Positions 28,815 to 39,753 of a stretch of DNA of 64,000 nucleotides are shown here, piece by piece. The position numbers and the translations under genes were made by a program. The notes beneath the pieces were generated by a model. The model had not been told where the DNA came from, did not search any database, and saw nothing but the letters and a program-made list of their open reading frames with translations. Within the stretch, counting starts at the first letter, position 1. Each line of letters begins with the position of its first letter. The stretch comes from Ottelia alismoides (taxonomy: Eukaryota > Streptophyta > Magnoliopsida > Alismatales > Hydrocharitaceae): assembly GCA_037367405.1 (NCBI GenBank), contig JAZKJV010003124.1, positions 1-64,000 on the forward strand. Direction: 5' to 3'.

Positions 28815-31454
28815 ATCGACTATCTTCGTTTGGCTCAATCTCCAACTTGGACGAGACCAACTATCCCAAATGGTCCGGAATGTTCCTTATGATTGTACGT
28901 AGATACAAGGAACATATTCTACTGGAGCCATAGCATGTTGAAAAGACAAGAAAATACACCACTTAGACGAAGATGATGGAATGGTCAGTTCATGGATCAT
29001 GGCCAGTGTTATTAACAGGATTGCGGATGAGCTCGTATACTACAACACCGTAAATGACATGTTGACTTCCATTCAAGCCACATATGACCGGGAGAAAAAT
29101 TCGAGCAGACATATTTCAACATGCTGAATAATGAATATGAAGCAAGCATACCGTCTGCTAGCTGAATACTTTTCTCTCTTAAAATCCTTGTTTGAACGTT
29201 ATAATGCATGTGTTCCTGGGTGCACCAGCCCTACACAGAAGCAGCATCACTAATATATGGCTATCATGGCATTTATAGCTGGACTTGGTCTAGGGTACAC
29301 TACAACTCATGACCAGATGATCACCATTGAGCTTCTTCCCACTATTGAGACCTAGAGTACCCTCAGTCGCCTTATTGTCCCCATTAATGGCACTCCTATG
29401 GAGGTACAGGGACATATTTATGCACTGGCTACACCATCCGGGTGAGGAGGTTGTGGTTCATTATGAGGTTGTGGCCACGATCGCTTCGGTACAAGACGAG
29501 GTTGTGGCACCATCTAGTGTACCAACTGTCACAAGTATGGACACAAAGGGCCGCATGTTACACCGAACTGGGTTATTCAACTCCCTTTGCTTGAACTGCT
29601 ATTGAGGGAGATGTCACGCCTGTCAAAGTTCCTCGGATGGACTTCGAAGATCTGATGCAGCGCTTGAACAAGGTTCACCTCAGCGAATATTCCAACTCCC
29701 ACCAGAGTGATATTCTAGAGATTGCAACAGTCAATCGTACATGTATCTTTGTTGCTTCCGCAAATAAGTTTGCGAAAAGAGAGTGGTTGATTGATGCATG
29801 TGCCTCTACTCACCTTTGTGGGGAATATATACCCTCCTACAACAGATACACAATGTCCCATGAACGAACTGTTCAGGTTGTCGATGATAGATTTTCTCTT
29901 ATGAAGCGAAAAGGAGATGTTCATCTTACTCCTAACATCAGGCTCAATGATGTTTTATTTGTCCCAGAATTTCCCATCATTTCCCATCAGCCTACTTTAT
30001 ATAAGTCAGATTTACAATGAGCTTAATTGTCGAGTGATATTTGACGTGGTTTCTTGTGTTTTCATGATATGTTGCCTAGGAGGTCGATTGGTTTGGGCAG
30101 TAAAGAAGGGGGTGTCCACCATCTTGTGCAGTCATCTGAAACCGCAGCTTACTCTGGGACATCTTTTTCAGCATCCTCCGGTGCACTCTGGCATCAACTT
30201 TGGGTCACCCGTCTCTACAAAAGCTTCATCATGTTCTTCCTCAACTTCCTCCTAGTGTTAGCCTAGAGTGTGAGGCCTGACAATTGGGGAAAGCATCACA
30301 AGAACTCCTTTCCACCATCTGGGAATATCCATTCTGTTAGCCTTTTTTAGCTTATTCATCTTGACGTTTGGGGACCCATTTGATATCTTGATCGTCTGGG
30401 AAACATATATACTTAGCCATAACAGATGATTTTTCTCGTGTATAATGGACACTCTTAACGAAAAACAAGCATGATGTCTGTTTCATTATTATTCATTTTA
30501 TAAATGAGATAAATAATCAATTTGGAAAGACTATCAAAACTTTCAAGTATGATAATGCTAGGGAGTTTCTCTCTTATGACATGCAGTCACTCTTCTCCAC
30601 AAATGGGATTTTACACCAGACTACTTGAGCTCACAGTTCTCAACAGAGGTCTTGTGATGATCTAGATGAAGTATGCAACAGATCTTTCAGATACAGGTAT
30701 GGCAGATTGCAGACCTGCCGCTACACTTATCGACCCGAGCGAAGCTCTATGATGATGATACTGAGGAGGACGACAAGAAGAGGTACAGGGAACTTGTTGG
30801 CAAGCTATGTGACTATTACCAAGCCCGACATATCCTTTGTCGTGAGCAAAGTAAGCCGGTTTATAGAGCAACCCAGACAAGCACATATAGATGCAGTTCA
30901 TATGATTCTAAGATACCTGAAGACTTCACCTGGTACGGGACTTCTTTTCAGCAGGGGGCATATCTCTCTCAGTTACAGCATGTGTAGATGCAGATTATGT
31001 TGGGTGTCCAAAGGAGAGAAAGTCTACCTCGGGCTTTGCTGTGTTTATAGGAAATTCCCTGGTTTCATGGAAGAGCAAGAAGCAAACTATGCTTGCCAGA
31101 TCGAGTGTTGAGTCATAATATAGGGCCACAGCGTAGGCTAGCACAGAGATGATGAGAGTCAGATTCGTTCTTACTAACCTGACAGACTATATGCATCTTC
31201 CCATGCACCTCCAATGTGACAATCAGGTTGCTCTTTTCATTGCCAACAACTCCGCATTCCTTGAGAGAACGAAACATATTGAGGTAGACTGCCATTATAC
31301 TAGAGATATGATCCAAAAGGGTTTGATTTCATCCTCTCATGTTAGTTTAGGAGAGCAAACAACATATAACTTTATCAAGGTATTACTCAGAGGGTCATTT
31401 CAAAAGTGTTCGTCCAAGCTGAGCATGATTGACATATATGCTCCATCTTGAGGG
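28815..31454 (+). pseudogene. Copia C gag-pol remnant
   Basis: Fragments in several frames, in order: gag (NLDETNYPKWSGMFLMIVRR, about 28840), protease (EWLIDACASTHLCGEY, about 29785, where the catalytic D-S-G reads D-A-C), integrase start (about 30330-30640, ending in HSSQQR-like text), then directly the end of reverse transcriptase (DISFVVSKVSRFIEQPRQAH, about 30815) and RNase H (about 31000-31451) ending SKLSMIDIYAPS. Compared with copia A, about 1.6 kb between the integrase catalytic region and the end of RT is deleted, with the junction near 30640-30660. Frameshifts and stops elsewhere. Not functional. Confidence 0.75.
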
Positions 31455-31458
31455 GGAG

Positions 31459-31603
31459 TGTTGAGATAATTCTTCATTCTTATATACCTTTCCGGTTATT
31501 TTATTTCTTTATATCTATCTTATGTAATTTACCCATAGGTCTCTCCTCTATATAAGAGAGCATGGGGTTTCAGGAATAAACAACTCTTTTATTTTCTCTA
31601 GCA
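31459..31603 (+). repeat. 3' LTR of copia C (145 bp)
   Basis: TGTTGAGATAATTC to TTCTCTAGCA. It contains ATTTACCCATAGG and CTATATAAGAGAGC, both shared with the LTRs of copia A, confirming kinship. It follows the PPT AGGGGGAG. Confidence 0.7.
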
Positions 31604-31758
31604 ATATACAAGGAGATAAATGGATCTTCCTCCAAGATATATTACCCATACAAGGGAAACTCAACACTCCCATTCAAGTGGGCATGTAAATCCCACATTC
31701 CCAACTTGTTTACATTCGCTTCAAGCCATTTGTAGAGGTCGTTGGTAAAAACATATGC
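31604..31758 (-). pseudogene. Antisense copia RNase H tail, PPT and LTR start
   Basis: On the minus strand, 31755-31660 reads VFTNDLYKWLEANVNKLGMW and DLHAHL, resembling the C-terminus of copia RNase H, followed by a degenerate PPT (ATGGGAG) and an LTR-like TGTTGAG at about 31652. The LTR is cut after about 49 bp by the end of copia C. It may be the continuation of the copia fragment at 49985-50280, which would make the LINE an insertion in that copia. Confidence 0.45.
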
Positions 31759-31759
31759 T

Positions 31760-33729
31760 CAATCAATCACAGAAGTTGCGGGGGAGACTATGCTCTTTTA
31801 AGCGGGAGTCGCGCGCTGCCCGTCGGGCGGCCACGGCCTCCGCGAAGGTGGTCATCGCGGACCTTGACCAGCTCGAGGATTCTGGCCCTCTCTCTACCGA
31901 GGATCTTGCGAAGAGGGTTGATGCTCTCCGGCAGGTGGCACTTGAAGACAAGAAGGTGGCGGAGTGGCGCCAGAGATCTAGGCATAAGTGGCTCGTGGAA
32001 GGGGACGCCAACACTGCCTTCTTTCATCACATTGCCAGCGGGAGACACCGGACTAATACACTTCGTTCGGTCGTTGTTGATGGCGTACGGGTTGCGGGTG
32101 ATGCGGAGATGGGCCATTCGATTGCCAAGCATTTTCGTGATTTCTCTTCGCGGGCCCTGAATCGCAGGTGGAGATGGTTGGGCCGAGGAGCGGTGAGCCT
32201 CTCGCCGGAACACGCCTCGAACCTGATCCGTTTGGTCCCTTAACGCGGATGGGGCTCCCGGGCCAGACGGTTTCCCGATATCGTTCTATCGGGATTTTGG
32301 GGACTTGCTCGCGTCGGACGTCTTTGAGGTGGTTCAGGAGTTTTGCCTTCAGAACGCGGGGTTTGAGAGGATCAATCAGGCGCTGCTCGTGCTCCTCCCT
32401 AAGCGCGGGGCGGCGAAGCGCATTGAGGATTTCCGCCTCATTGCCCTCTCAAACAGGTTGTACCTTATTGTCGCCAAGATTTTTATTGTCCGCAATAGGG
32501 TACTCTCGCACATTGATGAGCTTTCGGGCCTTGTCCAAAATCGAGAAAAATTACTGCTGGTTCCTTTTGTCTTCTCGGAGGAGGAGGCGCGTGCCTGCTC
32601 GGAAGATCTGGGAGTGGGTTGCGGTAAGTTGTCATTTCGTTATCTTGGCATGCCGCTAGCGGTGGGGCGGTCGAGGATAGCGGACTGGCTCCCGGTGGTT
32701 GAAAAGTTGGTGGGCAGGTTGGCGGGATGGCGATCTTCCATCCTATCCAGAGGGGGGAGGTTGGTCCTCCTAAAGGCGGTCATGGCGGCAATTCCGATCT
32801 TCTTCATATCTGCCCGTATGCTCCCGAAGGGGATTCGCTTGCGTATTGAGAAGGTGATGAGGAGATTCCTCTGGCGTGGTTGCGAGCAGAATGGTAGGGG
32901 GATGCAACTGGTGGATTGGGATATTGTTACCTTGCCAAAGGCGGATGGGCGGTTGGGGGTTAGGCGTTTGGATACTATGAATGAAGCTCTAACTCTAAAA
33001 TGGGTCAAAATTCGGGGGAGGGATGACGATCTCTGTTGCACCCTACTTTGTCGTATATACGGGTGTGATACTCATGGGGCTCCTGTGCTCCCTACGGGGG
33101 TGCCCCGGTCCTCGTTCTGGAGGGGGATGCACGCGGTGCTCCCTCGTTTTCATGAACTGTTCCGGCCCATCCTCGGCAACGGCCTCTCTTTTGCGTTTTG
33201 GATCGACAATTGGACTGGTGACGGGGCTCTCACCACCCGCTTCCCGCGGTTATTTGCCTTGGCTGCGGACCGGGGCGTAAATGTGGCTGACGCTTGGTGT
33301 GACGGGAACTGGATGCCCCGGTTCCGCATAAATTTTTCGGACCAAAGGATCGAGGATTTCCTTCGTATGTGTGACTCTTTAGGTGATTGCGAGGGCCCCA
33401 GCGGGGGGAGAGACCATTGGGTTTGGCGAGGCTCCCCTTTCTCGGTCAGGAAGGCCTATGCGGTGATTCGTTGTCCACCTCCTGCTCCCTCCGAGGCTCT
33501 TGTTAAAGATTGTTCGTTGATTTGGGAACTTCGCCTCCCTGAACGGATTGGCTTCTTCCTTTGACTCTTCAGACGCAAGCGCTTGATGACTCGTGACCGG
33601 TGCGCGCGTTTTTTTGGCTCCTCTTCAGAAGCGTGCTATCTTTGTGGGATGGGAAATGAATCGATCGAACACTTGTTCTTCACCTGCCCGTGCACGGCCA
33701 GTTTGTGGGCAAATCTGGACTTCGGCTGG
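31760..33729 (+). pseudogene. L1-like LINE ORF2, 5' part of the surviving piece
   Basis: Plus-strand non-LTR retrotransposon, 5'-truncated (no endonuclease). Visible in order: the pre-RT linker with RQRSRHKWLVEGDANTAFFH (about 31965), RT start GAPGPDGF and VLLPKRGAAKRIEDFRLIAL (about 32390), then SFRYLGMPLAVGRSRIADWL (about 32630), LSRGGRLVLLKAVMAAIP, and a zf-RVT region (PFSVRKAYA, WELRLPERIGFF, CYLCGMGNESIEHLFFTCP). Between VQNREK (32549) and LLLVPFVF the catalytic RT centre with its F-A-D-D box is missing, an internal deletion. One TGA replaces Trp after ERIGFFL. The frame D-F-G-W stops at the insertion point 33729 and resumes at 49679. Confidence 0.85.
33725..33729 (+). other. Target site duplication GCTGG (left)
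   Basis: GCTGG here and at 49674-49678 flank element 2 exactly. It duplicates LINE coding sequence. Confidence 0.9.
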
Positions 33730-34563
33730 TGATGAATCTCGGATTCATCACTCTAAATCTCATTTATTAAGCTCAAATCCCTCAAAATCAACAGCATATC
33801 TGCATCTATTCTGCATAATTAGCATTCATGCATGTTTTCATAAGAATGTCATTTTATCCATAATTTTTGCACAAAATAAGAAGCCAAAAATCCAAGCCAA
33901 AAATGACTTGTAAATAGCCTAACTTCCCGGATTTTTAACTCCTTCATGCTAACTCCGAATGACTCAAAACCACCTCCACTGTGTACATATCACTAACAAA
34001 AATAAATGAAAAATACAAAAAAATCACTAACCCAACCCTAATTTCAGGATTTTCGGACTAAAAGAATATCTTCCCCATCCAGTGTCCGATTTGATCCTAC
34101 TCACTTTTGAACTAATATACATTCAATTACCTTTAAAACAAGACCAAGTTCAAGTGAATCGGAGCTCATATGTGAAAGTTGAGTTTTGGGCCTCTTTTGT
34201 GCATTGTGTATTTTAGCGGTTTTTGACCTGATATGTATGTACATATTTTCTTAATTAATAAAAATACTAAAAAATTAGATTTAGGTGTCTTTATTTATCC
34301 CTGATTTCTCCATATTTTTCCGGATTTTTATCTAGTTTAAAAATGACAAAAAAATTAGAAAACCCAAAAATCTAGGTATTCTATGTACATGGGATACCCC
34401 AAAAATTCACTTTGTGCATTTGATCGATTTTGGTTTTGATGCCTTCATGAAAGTTGTAGATCTCATCGAGACGAGCAATTTTCATGAAGAAACGTTTTCG
34501 ATCCGAGGTCGTCTACTATTTATTATTGATTTTCCAATTTATTTATTTGGCGTTTTTCTGGTG

Positions 34564-34601
34564 CTGACACATGTCAGCCCCTGAGGCCGCCACGTGTCAG
34601 G
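34564..34601. promoter_or_regulatory. Inverted G-box-like pair in the 5' LTR of element 2
   Basis: TGACACATGTC (arm 1) and GCCACGTGTCA (arm 2) flank CCCCTGAGGCC. The 3' LTR has a better-preserved arm 1 (TGATACGTGGC). It lies about 300 bp upstream of the TATA box, at the same relative place as 1477-1513 in element 1. Confidence 0.5.
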
Positions 34602-34885
34602 GTTTTTTGGACGTTTTATATATTTGTTTTAATTATAAAAATATATATTTAAAAATAATAATAAATGCACGTGCGAACTACGCACGTGCCATGCCCCTCC
34701 TCTCTCACACTCCCGCCACGTGGCGCGGTTACGGTCGATCGAACGGCCTGGGACGCGTCGTCTTCCCCAACGGCCCCCCCGGTCTCTCCGCCTTTGTCAA
34801 CCTCCTGCGCCGCCACCCCAAAGACCTCGCAACCACCAACCGTCTCCCCCGCTTCTCTCGCGTCGCCAACGACCTCCCTCGCTCC

Positions 34886-34893
34886 TATAAAAT
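34886..34893 (+). promoter_or_regulatory. TATA box in the 5' LTR of element 2
   Basis: TATAAAAT within GCTCCTATAAAATCGACG, identical in the 3' LTR at 47581-47588. It lies in the GC-rich core, so transcription would start about 30 bp downstream, near 34920. The start is an inference. Confidence 0.6.
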
Positions 34894-36977
34894 CGACGTC
34901 GTCGCCTCACCGTCCCCCCATCCGCCGTTCAACCCAAGGTTAGCTCCAGGAGTGACAGTCTGACCACTACCTTCACGACGTGATCCGGGGTCTCGTGCCT
35001 CGTCGCAGCTCCGTCATTGCGCTGCTACTCCGCTCCGACAGTCGTCGTCGAGCCTCCATCTCCTCCAAGTATCCCTCGTCTACTTCAGCTCCCTCCTTCC
35101 CTTCCGCAAACTCTCTCTCTCTTTCTCTCTCTTGCTCTCGATCTGCATCTCTCGTCATCGACTTTCACCTTCGACTCCAATCTATGCCTTCTCCTTCGCC
35201 GCGAACTCCGCATCATCGACGACATCCATCACCTCCGCCGTCAGCAACCGACGCCGCCTTCAACTCCAGCTTCCACGATTACACCAGCATCTTCCTCGAG
35301 CTCCACGAACATCGACCTCGACAACCTGCCTCAGCTCCGGCCCTCCAGTCGACCACCGTCGAGCCACCGACTCCATCGACCGTCACCGACCACGCGACGT
35401 CTCCAGCAACTTCGACTTCTCCGCTCATCAACTTCAAGCGTCATCGCTGCCATCTTCGCCAACGGCGCTACCCCACTGACTCCGCCATCGCCAATGTTTC
35501 TTCTCCAACAACGACTACGCCTCCATCTTCCCCGGTCGTCTATGACGTCGCCAACAACCGCCAGGAGAACCACCTTCCCCGACCATCGTCCACCAACGTC
35601 GACACGCATCCGACGTCCCCTGGCCGTGTGTCGGCCAACGGAGACCGTCTGATCATCAAGCATCAACGCATCTGAGCCGTTGACGCCTCGTCACCTTCAT
35701 CCCTTGGATCCATTCACCATCAACGGATCAGATAAAACCCGAGCCTATCACCGAGCCTCCCACCACGCCAGGCACCTCGGGCCACCCGAAGCAACCAGGC
35801 GGCACCACGTGGAGCTCCGCACTGAACCACTATCCGAGCCAACCTAGCACGTGGGTATCACGTGACGCGGAGGAGAAATTGCAGAAGACCCCCTGAAGAT
35901 CCTGAGATCTGCGCTAAAGCCCCTGCCAGCCAAGTCACGCAGGGCGCGTCACACCTCTGGTGATTTTGCAAGAAGGCCCCACTTTATTGGTAATATACAT
36001 CTAGGTCCCCTTTTGCATATTTATTTTTATTTATTCATTGCAGTTATACCCCTGTATTCATATATCATTTTAGACCTCTTCTCTACATCGTTTTATTTAT
36101 CAAAAAATAGAATAATGTTCGTCTTTTAATTATCTACATTCTGGCATATCATGGATATTTTTTGTGATTGATGGTTAATTAGAAATTAATGATTTTGCGA
36201 AAAAATGCGAACTTTATCCATTTTATGCTCTTCATTTTTTATTTAATTAACCATTGCTCTAAAAATTCTCCAAAAATCATATATTGTAGAGATTGTTGTG
36301 TTTGACATTGTGCCCAAAAAGATTTGCATTTGCATGCATATTTTGCCCTGTAAAAATCATCTTGCATATTTCAGTATTTTATTTTTAATAGGTACTAGAT
36401 CTCACATTTTTTAGGTTTAGGATTTTTCTGAGATCAATCACTTAGTGATAGATCTTAGATAATTTTGGTCCTCGAAAATAAGTAGGTTTAGTATTTATCA
36501 TAATTAAATATTGAAATTCATTTTGCTTGCATTTAAAAATCCATAAAAAATTCATATTGCATCCAAAAATTCTAAAAAAATTGCAGTGCATTCATTTCAT
36601 CATAATCTACATTGTGGCCAAGTTTTGTATTTTTCGAACATCGTTTCAATGTAGCCGATATTTTAGTCCCTAAAATAGGCCGAAATTGCATCTTGCATCC
36701 CTTATTTGCATTAAAAATTCCAAAAAAAGACCGCCTCGAAAACCGTGCACAAACCTTGATAAACACAACTCTAGGTTGTTCCTTTGCCTCCTTGTGATCG
36801 ACCTTGGGACTTGCCCAAGTAAAATAAACATAAAACTACTTGACTAAAATTGACAAATAATTTTTTTGGTTATTTCTTGACCGATTCCGATCGCCGCCTA
36901 CAACGAACGACAAATTATTCTTTTAGCACAAAAGATAAAAACCAACTTTTAAACCCGTGTTTTACGGACTCGTCAGA

Positions 36978-36995
36978 TGGCACCGTTGTCGGGGA
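36978..36995 (+). other. Primer binding site of element 2 (tRNA-Asp type)
   Basis: TGGCACCGTTGTCGGGGA, two bases after the LTR end. It is complementary to the 3' end of plant tRNA-Asp with a mismatch or two, as in the Athila lineage. Confidence 0.85.
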
Positions 36996-38600
36996 GGCAA
37001 ACGGCTTAGTTTTGTGTTTTGAATTTTTTGTTCGATTTTCCGCATTCGGGTAGTCTGACCCCCGAATTTTTCATTGTGAATACCATTTTATTTTTTGCAT
37101 TTATTTTTCAGCAATTATTTCACTTGTTCTATTTTTTGAGTCACTCTCTGACATCCTCTCTCTTATTTTTCTTGCGAAGTACTCGGCGTACGTGGAGCGA
37201 TTTTCAAGAAACCGATGCATCTTCACCGACACCCGAAAAGCCGCAATTAAACTAAGATCTAGTCGAGTCGTACGAGAGCGTAGAGTCTAGATTTTTAATT
37301 TCTGTAATTTTATTTACTTGCTCATTTACAGTGGTGTCCGTTTGGACTCTCGCGCATGTAAAAAGACCTTGAACTTTTCTGTGGTGTGCCGTGGCCTGTT
37401 TTACTCCCCGGTGAGGGTGGAGCCCGACTTGGGTGGCGATTAGGATAGACCTGCACATACGGCTCTCAGAGCATTTATATTTTTGCTTGTTCTCGTAGGA
37501 TCTAAGGCCAAATGCACTTTAACTGAGATGCACATTAGATCGTTCAACTTAGCAAAAAATTTAACTCAATTCTTCCCGCTAATAGAACTTTCTGCCTAGG
37601 TGTGGTTTTCATCGACTTGCACGCATTTAGAATAATTTCAATTCTGTATTGCATCCCACATGGAGATTGCGAGGAAGCACTGTAAGTCTTCTAACTGAGC
37701 ATACAACATTGTTTTCGCGTGCATCGGCTTTTCCCGAACTCCTCCCTCTTGTTTTATCACATAATTTTAAAGGAAATTGGGACTGGACGGTAGACGTATA
37801 TTTGTACTCATATAATTTTTCAGTGATCGCCTCATTAAAATTGGGACTGCTAAATATAGCCGATCTTAAGAACCCATAAAATCAAGAATTTTTGCGGGAG
37901 AGCAACTCCGACCTTGTTTGATTTTATCTTGCAACGAGGAGAGAGACGCACACTAGGATAGAGCCAAGCTAAGATTTTCATATAGACTACTGATTTTAAA
38001 AATGATTAGCTACTTCTCAGTAAGCAATACGGGTTGCCGTTCTACGGTCCGAACTTCCTTAGCAGAGTGGGTGGTTTAAAGGATACTGCGCAAGGCTCCG
38101 TCCTTAAGTAACGCGGGTAGCCGTTTTACGGTCCGTACTTACACCTATACTGGCTGAAAGTGGATGCAACTAGTCGTACGAACTCAGGACAGTCTTTAAG
38201 GAAATATTGGCACCTAACAGCTCGTTTAATCGGCTTGCAAGACTTGAATTCTCACCAATTAAAACTGACAAGATAATTGGCCAAACTCTTACGGCCTTCA
38301 CTGAGTGAGTTGGTGAAAGAAATCTTTGTATTGTGTTTGGTTTGTGCGTAGAAAGTAAGTAATCAACGAATACCGCACACTTGTGCCTACATCATAAACC
38401 GCAAACCTCTTGTTTACCTCGAGAATGGAAGATTGTGGTAATTCTTGTTCGGACTCCGCGAACCCTTCTTTCACTATCACAAACTCTCCAATCTCAAAAG
38501 CCCAGAGAGACTCTTACTCTGGACCTTCATGGCCTCCGGAAAACCTTCCTAAGAACCCTATTCCTATGATTCCTTCTTTTTCCTAGAGGGAGGACAGACC
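36996..38600 (+). other. Leader of element 2 with paired hairpins
   Basis: Non-coding leader. It contains the donor-like CTGTAAGTCTTCT (from 37680) shared with element 1. A repeated segment carries small stem-loops CCGTTCTACGG (38037-38047) and CCGTTTTACGG (38121-38131), about 84 bases apart. The gag frame can be read upstream of its first ATG to about 38575 (SFSPKQIEENCYINSFHS), so the true start may be earlier than 38706 or reached by splicing. Confidence 0.55.
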
Positions 38601-38705
38601 CACACTGTCTCTTTCTCACCCAAACAGATCGAGGAAAACTGTTACATCAATTCTTTCCACTCTATTAACTCGAACACCTTATATTCTGAAGGTGAAGAAG
38701 AAGAG

Positions 38706-39753
38706 ATGCCACCCAAGATGTCTTCCAAGAAAGATCCTAAAGATGAAACCAATGACGATGCTATTCAAATGATTCTAGCAAGATTGGCTACATCTGAGCA
38801 GCAGCAGCAGTTACTGAGGGCACAGCTTGAGCAGTTGAAAGCTGGGGAAGAACTATCAATGGAAGTCGCATACAACCCTAAACAGTACAGAGTGTGGAAT
38901 TATTTGCAGCCACCACAACCAGAGATCCACTATGAACTGAAGCCACATTTTGTAAGTCAATTACCTCAATTCCATGGTAATACGACTGAGGAGCCATATG
39001 AATTCTTGTGGGACCTGGAGCTGATATGTTCTAATCTGAGGCACCCACAAGTCAGCCAAGACTACATTCGTCTCACTGCACTACCTTTCGCCTTGAAAGG
39101 GAAAGCAGACTACTGGGTGAAGAACTTGGGGTTGAATGCGACTACTTATGAGAGGTTCAAAAACCTAATTTGAAGAACTTCTATCCCTTGAGTTGGACCA
39201 ATCAAATGAGGACCCGCATCACCAGTTTCTCTCAGATGTCCAATGAACCACTTTGTGAGGCGTGGGATAGGTTTGAGACCTACTACAGAAATGTCCCTAC
39301 CATGATCTGGACAACAACATCCTAATCCAGTCACTCTACTCTGGCCTCAACTACGAGACTCAAGGGTTAGTTAGCGCTGCCTGCGAAGGGAATTACACAT
39401 CGCGTGGAGCTGAGACCGTCTGGAAAATACTGGAGCAGATGGCAGAAACAAGCCGTTCTCAGATTGCCAGTAGAGCATACACTGATTCCCTGAACACCCT
39501 TCAAGCCAAAGGCGGGAAGCAGACGGTCGCAGAAACAGCGGAGGACTTGATTCCAAACATGCACTTCATAGCTGATAAATTGACAATAGTGGATAAGAGG
39601 ATGAGCGACATCGACAACAGAATCTCTCAATTCCCAAAGCAGATGGAGGAGCTCACTACGAAGATGTCCAAGATGGGGATGTCTATTGCACCAACGGTTC
39701 CGATCTACCATGTGCACCATGTCCAGGAGCAGCCAGGATCAGAACAACAGTAA
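38706..39753 (+). pseudogene. Gag of element 2, frameshifted
   Basis: Capsid protein remnant. ATG 38706 opens a 155-codon frame with a Gln-rich coiled-coil-like start (TSEQQQQLLRAQLEQLKA), then the retrotransposon gag core: PHFVSQLPQFHGNTTEEPYE, FLWDLELICSN, LPFALKGKADYWVKNL. The frame breaks at 39173. Text equivalent to SFSQMSNEPLCEAWDRFETY follows (39220-39290), then the third part (39439-39753) with GKQTVAETAEDLIPNM and PKQMEELTTKMSKMG, typical of the Athila gag end. At least two frameshifts separate the parts. No CCHC zinc knuckle is visible, which is usual for Athila Gag. Confidence 0.8.

Larger units (their letters stand above)
28216..31603 (+). mobile_element. Ty1/copia element C, decayed, with unlike LTRs
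   Basis: Plus-strand copia remnant. A 5' LTR-like sequence (28216-28370) is followed by TTGGTATCAAAGC, a form of the initiator-Met-tRNA primer site. Gag and protease remnants occupy 28815-30000. Integrase starts near 30330 and stops near 30640. RNase H and the C-terminus end at 31451, followed by a PPT (AGGGGGAG, 31451-31458) and a 3' LTR (31459-31603). The two LTRs do not align with each other, so the element is chimeric or its 5' end belongs to another copy. The pol product is related to copia A and B. Confidence 0.7.
33730..36975 (+). repeat. 5' LTR of element 2 (3246 bp)
   Basis: Starts with arms TGATGAATC and GATTCATCA separated by TCG, ends GACTCGTCA. AT-rich U3 to about 34660, GC-rich core 34700-35960, AT-rich tail. 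Long frames in the GC-rich core (for example 34980-35675) are also found, disrupted, in the 3' LTR and look like composition artefacts. Confidence 0.95.

Noticed and set aside
33593..33913. 106-codon frame at 33.6 kb
   Set aside because: It runs across the LINE/LTR junction and is out of frame with the LINE reading.
34980..35675. 231-codon plus-strand frame in the GC-rich core of the element 2 5' LTR
   Set aside because: Low-complexity Pro/Ser/Arg/Thr composition, several alternative frames of similar length, and the 3' LTR copy is broken at a different place. It is explained by GC-rich, stop-poor sequence.
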